Under the pieces are notes generated by a model. It had not been told where the DNA came from and searched no databases. It saw only the letters and a list, made by a program, of their open reading frames with translations. This document shows positions 48,521 to 59,226 of a stretch of DNA of 64,000 nt, piece by piece; the stretch's first letter is position 1; each line of letters starts with the position of its first letter. Origin of the DNA: Metallyticus violacea (lineage: Eukaryota > Arthropoda > Insecta > Mantodea > Metallyticidae); the NCBI GenBank assembly GCA_030762175.1, contig CM060834.1, positions 61,857,501 to 61,921,500 of the forward strand, written 5' to 3'. Both the position numbers and the translations under genes were made by a program.

Positions 48521-48900
48521 TCTAGGATTGAAACCATGGACTTTTGGAATGAAAACCATGAAATAGAAAAAGGTATCAAGTTATTAAAAATTATTCATTA
48601 ACCAAAAGAATTAAACATATGGAAAAAGATTTAAATAAAAAAAAATCATCAGCAAAACTTAAAGCATTTCCAGATCCCAGAAGCAGACAGCTCTTTATTC
48701 AAGTTTATCATAAGACCACCAGGGTCAACCCAAATACTTATCAATTCAACAAATGATCCAACAGCCGTTTAACAGCTAGGATATGGATGAGAATCCACAA
48801 AACATGTTTTGAATATATCTCCAGTAACTGAAGCCATAATGAGCATTCTAAATAGTCTGAATCAGAAGAGATTATTAATGGGTGTATGACAGTGTTAGAT
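48521..48900 (+). mobile_element. Penelope-like element, 5'-truncated (right copy, inverted)
   Basis: The plus strand repeats the 3' part of the left copy in inverse orientation: FWNENHEIEKGIKLLK-like text at 48543-48590, AGAAGCAGACAGCTCTTTATTCAAGTTTAT at 48678-48708 (identical in both arms), then a decayed hammerhead-like centre (AACAGCTAGGA ... ATCCACAAAACATGTTTT, 48770-48813) and a tail ending in AAGAGATTATTAATG. Together the two form a ~1.15-kb imperfect foldback. Confidence 0.75.
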
Positions 48901-50518
48901 TCCAAATTGAATTAATATTGAGATAATTGATATTCCAATTCTTGCAGAAGGGGAACAATGAGCCAAACAAAATTATGGGGAGATAGAGGCCGAGATATAA
49001 CCATAGGTATGGAACGTCTGTTTCCAATCATTGCTTTGAGTGTTTTCATACAGAGAAGGTGTAGTGCAAGGTCTTTCAAGTCTTGTAATAGACTTAATGC
49101 AATATGAGAGGCATAAATACAATCATGATCATTCAGATTTTATCAGAAGAATATGGTGAATATTCCGGAACACTATTAAGAGAGGAGGAAATTATGGAAA
49201 CATATATAAAAGCATGCTGGAAAATGAGCTTCGATATTTTCATATATCATAGTGACATATGTATACATAGCAACCAACCACTTGCCTTTGGTGATGTACA
49301 CTGATTCATAATTAAAAGAACAAGTGTTATGTACAGATGAGGAAAGCAAAAGGGCATTCCAGTTATCCCCATCAAGTTTACATATTCCTTCTCCAGAAAA
49401 GAAATCACAAAGTTTTGTCATTACTAACAATCTACATAAAATATACGATATTGGACTCATGATTGCTGCACATGTGGTAGAAGAAGAGGAAATTCCAAAA
49501 AGTTACACTTACACACATTTGCAAAAGTTATTAATCTTAAAATGTTACAAAATATGAACAAAGTGGATCCAATCCTAATTCTAAGCCATACATGGTTAAA
49601 AATATATTTATAGAAAATAAACTACAACATAAAGAAAAAAAATACAAAATTATAATAAACTCTTGGACTTTCTACCACAGTCTACCTAGTCTTACTATAA
49701 GTACTATCACAACTTTTGAGAATGGCTGTACTTCCCCTCCCTCTAACAGCCTGCACATTCCTGAGTTGTAGTGCTAGTGGTGAGTCATTGTGAGTACAAA
49801 TTAGATGCATTGAAGCAACAAGATAAATAGGAGAATATATTAATAAAATTTTGAGGGATTTAGGTGTTGGACAGACAACAATACAAGGCTGGAAGAGAAC
49901 AGTCATTTCATCTACAAGTAAGCTGTTACATCTTTAATTAAAATGATGTCATCTTGGGTCATTATAAGTTCTAAATGTATTAAAGTAGTGTTATGGACCC
50001 TGGAGTTCATAAAAGTAACGCTCTCAGTCCACACCGAGATGAATTTGCAGGACTTTATTGTACAGTGCAAATATAACTCATTCAGTTATAGAAAAACTAT
50101 GAGTAATTAGCTAGAAGTTAAAATAATAATTTTAAGTGCTGCTAAGGGCATTATTATCTATAAAGTAATTGATGCAATTAAATTCAGAACCAATAACCAA
50201 ATAATAATAGGGGCACATTTTAAGCAAATGATATTGGTGAATCATAGCATTAAATGCAATTTTAAGGAGTCTACAACATTTCTGAACTATTACTTCGACC
50301 CTCATTAAGAAAACACTAGATAAACGTTACAAATGAATAAAGATGCTCTTAAAGCAGTAAGCAAGAATTTTTCAAATTAAATTTTTTTTTCCTTGCAATT
50401 TATATTTTAGACTTAATAAATCTTTCCCCCATATTATTTCCTCTAATTTTAATATTTATGTCTTAAATAAATAAGAAAATCTGGAAACTTTTGCACTTAA
50501 AATTGCTAAAGAAATAAA
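48901..50518. other. RMC1 intron, unannotated
   Basis: No domain or repeat recognised; short opposing frames near 49104-49557 look like chance. Confidence 0.4.
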
Positions 50519-50529
50519 TATTATCTAGA

Positions 50530-50694
50530 TTAATGGATATCATTGTATGATTAGTTGAACTACACACTCTTAAAGCTTCACTTACTTCACAAAAGTAAGT
50601 GAAGCTTTAAGAGTATGTAGTTCAACTAATCATACAATGATATCCATTAATATGATTGGCTTCACTGTGTTTAAGTTCCAATTTTACATTTAAG
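50530..50694. mobile_element. Foldback element with 11-bp target duplication
   Basis: Flanked by TATTATCTAGA at 50519-50529 and 50695-50705. Arms begin TTAATGGATATCATTGTATG and are the same as in the element at 39519-39718, but the centre is reduced to CTTCACAAAAG. The same tail (TATGATTGGCTTCACTGTG ... ACATTTAAG) follows the right arm. A second clean insertion of the same family. Confidence 0.9.
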
Positions 50695-50926
50695 TATTAT
50701 CTAGATATTTGTAACTGACATTCCTGTCACTGTTTCAGGTGCTTGGTTCCCTTATCCTATAAGTACCTAAGGTCTAACCAGAATTACAACACATACAGCA
50801 ACACTATAAATCCTAAAAATAAACATTCTTTATTCATTAGCTTTATTCTTTATTTTGACCAGATTTTTTTTTATGTTTGCTCTGTCTATAACTGTTTTCA
50901 TTTGCTACATGTTGCATTTCACTCAC

Positions 50927-51105
50927 CAAGGGCTTGGAGTCTGACACAACATGATACTGGAGAAGCTGGTGAAGTTGGTAATAAGCTTTTTGTTGCACAA
51001 GAGAATTAATAACCAGTTCATGAAGATAGTGTTGAACAGGAATGTGAAAGTCTGTAAGAGACCTAATGTATTCCAACAAAACCCAAACTATAAACTTTCC
51101 TCCTC
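50927..51105 (-). CDS. RMC1: RMC1 homologue, internal exon (Mic1 domain)
   Basis: Acceptor ...CTTTTAG before 51105, donor GTGAGT after 50927. Encodes GGGKFIVWVLLEYIRSL, FHIPVQHYLHELVINSLVQQ and YYQLHQLLQYHVVSDSKPL. The YLHELVI and LQYHV.SDSKPLA strings are diagnostic of RMC1/Mic1. Enters phase 1, leaves phase 0. Continues directly into the ACLLLSLE exon. Confidence 0.95.
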
Positions 51106-51702
51106 CTAAAAGTAAAGAAGAGCAGGTTAATACTATTAAAAAGTGCTGCAAAAACATAGTGCTTAGGTGCTAATCATTTTAATATAAAATAAATGCAATT
51201 TTTTAAAACAAAAGAGCAAAACTTATTTTCTCCGTTCTGAGCTTTCAAAAGTGGCACAAACAGCTGTATAAAATATATGCAATAAGATTAAGTATACTAT
51301 TACATTCCAGGTAAATTTAATTTTTTTTTTCTAATATTAATAGCTGTAAAAACAAACTGTAACATTCCCTTAAATAATAATCCAAGTATCTACCATGAAA
51401 ATTCCTTTATAAATATTTAGCATTAAATTAAAATGCTCCATTTAAGATAAGTTCAATTCCTAGTCAAAAATTAATTCCAGCATATGGTTTTATCTGGAGC
51501 TTTTTTTCATCTTTAGAAGATTAAGCAAGTTATTTTAGACATACTTTGGATTTATTTGCATCATCATTTTATCCAGTGTCCCAAGCCCAATAGCAGGTGA
51601 CATTAAAACCTTAAAAAAATGTCAAAACACTGCAGATATTCTGGTATTACAACCTTTATTGCAACAGTTTGAAGTGATAATTTTATGAAGAAGTCAACTC
51701 AC
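51106..51702 (-). other. Shortest RMC1 intron
   Basis: 597 bp, AT-rich, without recognised insertions. All other introns seen in this gene are 3.5-8.6 kb and carry transposons. Confidence 0.8.
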
Positions 51703-51859
51703 CATTATTCTCACCATCCTTGAATCGCCAATCAGAAAATCGAGAGAAGACATTGGTGTACATATCTGACTGATCAACTACTACATGAGCCTTGGGCATG
51801 ATTAAAGTTGTTGGACGAGTGCTTGAAACACCTAGGCCAACAGAAGCTGGTGTTCCCAT
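51703..51859 (-). CDS. RMC1: RMC1 homologue, internal exon (Mic1 domain start)
   Basis: Acceptor TTGCAG before 51859, donor GTGAGT after 51703. Encodes MGTPASVGLGVSSTRPTTLI then MPKAHVVVDQSDMYTNVFSR. The VVVDQSDMYT string fits the known RMC1 sequence at the start of the Mic1 domain. The leading ATG is not assumed to be the protein start, because an in-phase exon with a good donor lies upstream. Enters phase 0, leaves phase 1. Confidence 0.92.
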
Positions 51860-53620
51860 CTGCAATAATGAAGTAATGTATCTGAATCCAATTAGAGAGA
51901 ACAAATATAATTTTAAAATTAAAATAGATTAATGAATGAATATTTTATTCACTACTAACAGTTTTTCATCTGATGGTAGTTACCAGGAATAATATCTACA
52001 CCTGCTAAATATGTAAAAATAATGCAATTTGCAAACATATATACTATTTAAATACATTCATTGAAAGAGGTCAGCCTATAAATGCAGCTACAGATAATTT
52101 ATTCCAGTCAATGATAATTTGGTTGAAGAAAGAATTTTCCACATTCATTTGTATATAAAAATTTAGCTGCTCTTCGCCACTTTAAAACCTCCATTTGCAA
52201 ATTGTTTGATTATTGGCAGGAAGCATTATGCCAATTTGAGAATGATGCCTCACTTTATTCAAACTATGGCTTTATAAGCTACTTCTTTCAACTTTAGGGT
52301 TCATTTTTTTAACAATTCTCTTTACAAAGTGCAGGATCATCAATACTTTTTCCATCACACAAGTAACATGTAATCATAATATATCATAGAATTACCCCAT
52401 TATTTCATTATTTTAAAAAAATTTCATTTATTACTCACAGCATAGCTACTTAGCTTAGGTTACTAAAACCTTCATGTTATAATTCATTAGCTTTTACAAA
52501 CAAACTGAATTGCACAGATAAAACTACAAAACAAAATTAAAAAACTACTTTATCCATGTAAATCACAACGGGGAGGAAAAAAATTCATTTCATTCGGATT
52601 CAAAGCCTCACTCTCCTTCTCTGAGCACAACTAAAGCTTAGTTATGTACTAAGACTTAGCCACTGCACTGCAGAGTAACAGAAAATTTCCTTGCAAAGCT
52701 CATCCATATTTATCACAACATCAAGAAGAGCCGAATCATTGGCATGTTGCCCATATTATATTTTATTCCATTAGAGGGATATCAAAAGTTTTATCTCAAT
52801 ATGCTTGTCTTGACCTATCTGAAAGCCTTGAAATATGTGCAGATTAATTATGAAACACTCTGTATAAAATACGACTTGCCTGTTGCCTTTGAAGAAAAAT
52901 ACAGGCTATTGTGCTATTTGTATGACTGTTTCAGTTTTTTTTTATGCTTCTCTAGTTATTATTTTTAGTAAATTGTTATTTATGAGTTACTTTATTTATC
53001 TCTCTCTTTTGCTTTTTCCATTTCAGCAAACTATGGGCTACAATTACACAGTTCCTTCTCTTTCGCAAACAGTTTCCTTCGATGTCAGTATTCCTTCATT
53101 CTCTGACTCATGCTAACTCGTTCTTCCAAGAAATACATTTGTTGTTCTTTTTGACTTTTAGGACAAATCCTTCACCTCTACAAATTTCTTTCTGGAAACT
53201 TCTCTGTTTCCTATATATTCATTCTTGACTTCACATTGTTTTAAATCTTAGTGAACTTCCTCCATGGGATCTGTGTCATTTTTTGCTCTTCGAAGGTGAG
53301 GATCTTAATTAAATGTTTTTCTGGTTCCATTGTTATTGGCCATAAAACCCTAACCACTTTTTCTTCATTGCATTGGAGATTTTCTCAAAATTTTCATAAA
53401 TAGTTCTTTTTCTTTTTTAGCATACATAATTTTTTTTCCACGAAGATATGATTTCATATTCATAAAACAAAGGGAACAATTTTTATAGCATCTTGTTCAA
53501 ACGTTCTATTTAATACAGTGTTACAACAAATATAGAATAAAAGCTCATTTTTTCATACTGCTGTTATTTATGGGTTATTAAAAAGGATGAATTTTTTTCT
53601 ATATTTTGTGCCACAGATGA
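51860..53620. other. RMC1 intron, largely unannotated
   Basis: A weak tRNA-like motif on the minus strand near 52690-52590 (GCAGTGGCTAAGTCTTAG, GGCTTTGAATCCG) suggests a decayed SINE head. Nothing else recognised. Confidence 0.4.
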
Positions 53621-53626
53621 AAAGTA

Positions 53627-54897
53627 TGAGGGTAGGTCCATAAGTTTCCAGCCTATCATTTTCAAGGTATGATAAAGACAAAAGCTATATTTCACTTTTC
53701 AATACAGTTACCCTTTATTGCAATACACTTCTCACATCTTTGAATTAACATTTCAATCCGCCCCCCCAAAAATAGTCAGAAGTCTTGTCTGCAAAATGGT
53801 CATAAACAGCACTCATTACTTCTTCATCTCACTTAAATTTCCTTCCTCAAGTCCTTCTTGAGTTTTGAGAAGAGGAAATAACCACTAGATCTGGCTGTAG
53901 GGTGGATGGTCAATTTCCTTGAAGCCACATTTCCTTTGCAAAAAGAGCTGTGAGCACAGATGCACTGTCATGAAGAAGGCTCACAGCACCACTCAACTTT
54001 CCTTGCTGTTTCTCTTTGATGGAAGCACGTAGTCTGTACAGTGGGCCAGCACAGTACTCTGTATTTACTCTGGTGTTCCTCTCCTTGAAGTCAATGAAGA
54101 GTATTCCTTCACAGTCCCAAAAGATTGTGACCATGATCTTCTTGGTAGACTGAGTGACTTGGCCTTTAGAGGCGGTGCTTCACCAGGTTTACACCACTCC
54201 ATGCATTCTCTTTTTGACAAGGGATCATAGTAGAAGATCATAGTTTCATCTCCTGTAACAATTGTTTGCAGAACTTCTCTCCCATTGCCACAGCAGAACT
54301 CCAAAAATGCCTGACAACAGATGACTCATTGCTGCTTTTGGACTGAGGAAAGAAGTCTAGGCAACCATCTTACACTAACCTTATTCATGTTTAAATGTTC
54401 ATGAATAATTTGAAGAACTGTTGTTTTAGAAAGACTCAACCTTACTGCTTATTTCTGTAACTTTGAGCCACCAGTATTCCATAATTTCTCCTTCCACAAG
54501 AGCAATGTTTTCAGGAATGAGCACCTCCAGGGGCTGACCCGCATGCTCTTCATCTTCAATGTTTCTTGATCCATTTGAAAAAGTTTGGCCCATTCTTTTG
54601 TGGTAGAATATGAAGGGGATGCTTCCCCATATACACCATCCAATCAATGTTTAATTTCATTTGGAGTAAGTCCATTTTTTGTGAAGAACTTAATAACAGC
54701 TCAATACTCCATTTTGAGCTTGTCACAATCTTCCACACATAGCCTATTTATGCAGCTATATCTGAACAATTGAACACAGCAGAGCAAAAGTTACAGCCAC
54801 AATTATTTACTTAAACATAAGGTATGACACCAGATAAGGGCTTTGTGAAAGTGATATACGTTATCAGCGAGGCCAGAAACTTATGGGCCTACCCTCA
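53627..54897 (-). mobile_element. mariner transposon with clear TIRs and TA duplication
   Basis: The ends TGAGGGTAGG[T/C]CCATAAGTTTC are inverted repeats flanked by TA on both sides (53625-53626; 54898-54899). The length of 1271 bp is normal for mariner. The minus strand encodes a helix-turn-helix region (SYSTTKEWAKLFQM, GQPLEVLIPENIALVEGEIM). The catalytic domain follows in pieces: LQTIVTGDETMIFYYDPLSK (first catalytic D), KIMVTIFWDCEGILFIDF, YRLRASIKEKQQGKLSGAVS, then LLHDSASVLT where HDNARPH is usual. Frame breaks and changed residues show it is inactive. It sits in an RMC1 intron, same strand as the gene. Confidence 0.92.
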
Positions 54898-56472
54898 TAT
54901 TTGTTCAAATAGTTTTTGTTAATATTGTGATTTTTTACTTTTAAAATAAAAGTAAATCATAAAATAAAAGAAAATATAAACCGGTGCTGTCTATGTATTA
55001 CATTTTCGTTCCATTAGTACAGCAGCCTTTATAATGAAATGCTAAATTACTATTTAGTTTTTTTTATTTCCAACAAATACAAACAATATTACAATTAAAA
55101 TTTATATATTTCCATTATTTCAAAAATAACAAAATATTATTATTAATTTTGAAACCTAATCTCTGTTCATTGGTAGCAATCTGCTGGAATATCTGAGGAA
55201 CCAGGCTCCAATACTAAAAAACACTATATTTATTTATTTAACACTAATTATATTATAAGATAAATAACATATCCAACATATTACAACCTACTCAAAAGTT
55301 ACCTATCTAAAAATGTTTTTGCTCTCAGTTACTCCAGACTGTTGAAGACCAAACCATAATCAATTACATCACTCCAAATACTGTTGTGATAGTCAAACTT
55401 TATTACATCTCTATGCCTGAACTTTCTTCTACTAAATTTAATCTTCCTCCAAAATTTATCCCTAATTTTGAACAAATATTCTTCCTCATTTTTTATATTT
55501 ATACCTCCTTTAATTCCTAAAATCTTTCTTATTAAAATATCTTCTTAAAATTTATTCCATTTTTCTTTCAATATCGGTAGTCTCCACAACTTTCTTTGTT
55601 CACAATATGCTATAATATTTATTGTCATGTTCACCACACATGAAATATTCATTTCATGGGACATGGGACAAAATATTTCTGTCTTCTTAAAGTCTTTACT
55701 CCTGTTCTGACCCAAACGAATCCTTCCTTCCCCAATTTATCATAAATTTTTAATTACTTTTCCCTCCTCTAAACTCTTTTTACCTCCTGATAAATTTCAA
55801 TAAGCTCTTTTCTCTAAAGCTAGAAAACATTTCTTGTTTCTCAATATCTTCAATTCTATCTCTTACTTCTTTCCAAAACCTCCTACAATCCCTCAAACCA
55901 ATTTTTTCCAACAATATCCTGGGTTTCAAGCACTGTGACCTTTTCCATTTAATCTTCTTCTGTGCAGGAGAGCAAATTGAAGCTATCCACAACTATTGTT
56001 AATAATATTGTAAACTATTGTAAATAATACAAGAAGTTCTAATAGTACATAAATAATAAGACACTCCTTAACAATCATATTATAATTCTTTCAATTATTC
56101 TACCTTTGCTAGTTAACCTACTTAATTCTACCAAAGGCCTAATTAGGTGACACTCTCGGTAGTCCCAGTATTATTTTACAAAATGATCTATTAATTAAGT
56201 CCAGGTCTTTCAGCTATGGTTATATCTCCATATTTCTGTTTCATTCATCATGTTTGCCTCCATCATGGTGTTGTATATCTGTTCTACCCATTTAACACTT
56301 TTTTCTATTATTTTCCTTAAAAATGGCTTTATAACCCCATAGACTTTTGCCCTTTAGCCAATACTATCTTTCTCTAATTATTCCAACTGTCATTAGCACT
56401 TAACCTCACCCCAAGATTAATCACATTTCTGAAGCATTTCTTGTCCTTTCTCAGTTTAAAACTATTATTTTG

Positions 56473-56525
56473 TAAATGTATGGAACCGGTTTCAAGAACA
56501 TTTAGTTCCCATCTTCAGCCAGGCT
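56473..56525 (-). ncRNA. Hammerhead-ribozyme-like motif
   Basis: Minus strand: CTGAAGA (56518-56512), T, stem II GGGAAC-TAAAT-GTTCTT, GAAA (56493-56490), C, loop CG, GTT (56486-56484), then CCATAC. Both core blocks are intact; the cleavage triplet is GTT. Stem I is weak here (GG/CC plus a T/A pair). The same unpaired T before stem II occurs as in the 42.0- and 47.8-kb motifs. Confidence 0.5.
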
Positions 56526-56613
56526 AAAGTTCAATTGAATGTTCTCAAAACCGGTTCCATACATTTATGAAAAGTAAGTGAAGCTTTAAAAGTGTGTAGT
56601 TCAACTGAATCAT
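56473..56613. mobile_element. Foldback element with 12-bp target duplication, inserted in LINE
   Basis: Flanked by ACTATTATTTTG at 56461-56472 and 56614-56625. The left arm (GTAAATGTATGGAACCGGTTTCAAGAAC) is inverted near 56540-56573. The right side continues into the same GTAAGTGAAGCTTTAA...GTGTAGTTCAACT arm as the 39.6- and 50.6-kb elements. The centre contains a hammerhead-like core on the minus strand. Confidence 0.88.
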
Positions 56614-58183
56614 ACTATTATTTTGGTTTTTTTATTATTCACTTTTAAGCACCATTATTTACAATAGTTGTGGATAGCTTCAATTTGCTCTTCTTAGACC
56701 TCCACTTGCATTAGAACTGACAACCAAATCATCTGCAAACAATATTTTCTTATTATTAATTACTGGTAAATGTACATTTTCTTTTCGAATACCTTCAATG
56801 TTATCAACAATAAATACATTAAATAACCCTTGGATTAATTTACATCCCTGTCTTACACCTATTAAACTCTGTATTCATTCTGCCATCTCATCCCTTGAAC
56901 ATTTCACACAAAATTTATTACCTAAATAGATTGCTTGCAATACATTTTTACAATTTTTATTTACTCCTTTCCTTTTTAACTTGATCCACAGTATTTGTCT
57001 ACCTATAGTACCAAAGCGTTCTTCAAATCTATAAACATCACATATACCCTCCCTCCTTTAATGCTTAAATAACTTATCATAATTGTTTTTATTACAAAAT
57101 ATTGTAAGCTATTCTTTTTCCTGATTTGAATCCACAATGAAACTCTGATAATTTCCTCTCCCTCTTGACTCATGCCTGTAATCTATTTGCCAAATTCCAA
57201 TAAATACCTTTCCTATTACTGACAGCAAGCTTATACCCCTAAAATTGACTGAGTTATTTACGTCCCCTTTCCCTTTGTAGGCACTTGTTCTCCACTTCAT
57301 TGGAATCACCAAACTCTCTACAATTATATTCAATAACTTTGTTAAAAGTGCATCCTAATGCTATCCTCGCACCATAATTTCCAAAATTCCCTGTAATTCC
57401 ATCAATACAACTCACCTTATTCCTTTTCAATTTTCTAATTTGCTCCGTGATTTCTACTGCACTAACTCTCTTACCAAGATCCAATATATTGCTGATTCTC
57501 ACCCCCCAAATATTTTAGCTAATGATACAGGGCTTTCACTAAAAACTATCCTGCAGATGCTGTGAGATGTTTGAATCCCATCTGCTACAAGCAGTGCTGA
57601 ATACTCTTTCCCTATATGTAGGATAGTTTTTACATGAAAGCCACATATTCCCCATCCTAAGAGCCCCTTAAAAATTGCTCTATTCATCTGACCCAATATT
57701 ATCTATTTTACCACAAATTTTTAACTACTGACCAAATCTTTTGCTATCATTTGTGTTTGAAGCCTCAAATAGAATTACACTCATTCTCATCTCCCATTCT
57801 TTCTTCTTTGCTTCTAAGAAGCATCTATAACTCCACTTCAACAGTAAGAAATTTTCTCTTTCTTCATTACTCTCTGATCGCTTCCACCTCCTCATTACTT
57901 TCTCAACTCCTTTCTTTGCCAAGTGGCAATCTTCATCAAACCAATGCCTTTTGTTACTATTCTTACTAAAACCAATTCTAATACTACTCCCTTGCCCCTT
58001 GAATTCTCTGCTATAATCTCTTTAATTGTTGCATGCCAATCAACCCAATTATTGCCATTTCCACTTCCAGTTTTTGGTAAATAACTTATACTTCTCTTAT
58101 CTCCATTTATAAATTAAAGCTTTGTTCTCCATCCACTAACCTTTGCCTCTTTCCCTCCTCACAACTCCAAAACTCACTCTTAG

Positions 58184-58473
58184 GTTGGTCTTGGTGGTGT
58201 AGTGTAACCATACTTGCCTTCTAAACCCAAGATTGCGGGTTCAAACCCGGCCAGGATCAATGGATTTTTTCGGGCGTAAAAATACTAAGTATGGCTTCCT
58301 TCAGAAGGGAAGTAAAGCTGTGGATCCCGTGTGGTACATTTATGGCACGAAAAAGAATCTCAAACCTGAAAGCAGAGGCCTCTGAACAAAATTTGTCGGC
58401 CATTTCATGCCCTGAATAGAATGGGATGCTGATGACCTGAGATGTTAAAAAGTGTCCGTAAATAAATAAAATC
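58184..58473 (+). repeat. SINE family C with 13-bp target duplication, inserted in LINE
   Basis: Flanked by AACTCACTCTTAG at 58171-58183 and 58474-58486. Starts GTTGGTCTTGGTGGTGTAG, with box B GGGTTCAAACCCGG, and ends in an AATAAATAAAATC tail. 290 bp, collinear with 12098-12378. Inserted opposite to the LINE. Confidence 0.95.
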
Positions 58474-59010
58474 AACTCACTCTTAGCACAAAATGATAAT
58501 TCACTAAAACAAAATTCACAATCTCAAAATCCTGTAGCACCTTATCCAATCCTACTGTACATAAAATATAATTCATCACATTTTGACTATTTGCAAAGTA
58601 AACTCTCCTAACTTATTCCTATCTCTCATTCATTACAAATTAAAGATTATTCTCCTCATAAAATTCCAATAATCTTTTTCCTTCACTGTTACATAATTTA
58701 ACTTTTTGACTTCATATATCATCTGCATATTTCCAATCAAAATGTTCAATCCAATTCTTTAAAAGCAACTGCTCCTCTTCTATTCCAGCATTAAAATCAT
58801 TTTTAACACTATTTCCTCCCCTTGCACATATTTGTCAAAATATATACTCAATATTCTGGTTTAATTTCTTGCTTAAATTGGGGTCAAAATAATCTGATGA
58901 ACTTGGCAAATTATACACATTTTCTACACTCACACAACCATTATCTTTCCTTGCTTTCCAATTTGTAAACTTGAAATGCTAATTGTAACTTGTACAGTTA
59001 CACTAAATAT

Positions 59011-59226
59011 ATAATTAAGATTATTGTATGATTGAGTCAAACTACACCCTATTATTGTCTCCATTTACTTGTTTATATGTAGAACCTATTTTGCAGACCC
59101 CAAAGGAATACAGGAATTATCCAGCAGTCAACAGTTAGCTCAGGATGCAGATGATGGTCTGCAAAACATGTTCTGCATATAAATAAGTAAATGGGAGTGT
59201 GCAGTTTGACTCAATCATATTTTAAT
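59011..59226. mobile_element. Foldback element with degenerate hammerhead-like centre, in LINE endonuclease
   Basis: Arms of about 75-85 bp (left 59011-59097, right 59155-59226) pair through TATGATTGAGTCAAACT / AGTTTGACTCAATCATA and TTTGCAGACC / GGTCTGCAAA. The centre, plus strand, reads CTCAGGA, GCAGA-TGATGG-TCTGC hairpin, AAAAC, AT, GTT. It interrupts the LINE endonuclease. No clear target duplication was found. Confidence 0.8.

Noticed and set aside
50843..51157. Standalone 104-residue protein
   Set aside because: Its centre is an RMC1 exon; both ends read through splice sites into intron.
51683..51904. Standalone 73-residue protein starting at an internal ATG
   Set aside because: It is an RMC1 exon with consensus acceptor and donor; the extra residues are intron.
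56512..56540. Alternative 7-bp hairpin (CTTTAGC/GCTGAAG) overlapping the hammerhead-like CTGAAGA
   Set aside because: Kept as a caution rather than a feature: it competes with the ribozyme fold at this copy only and is not shared by the other copies.
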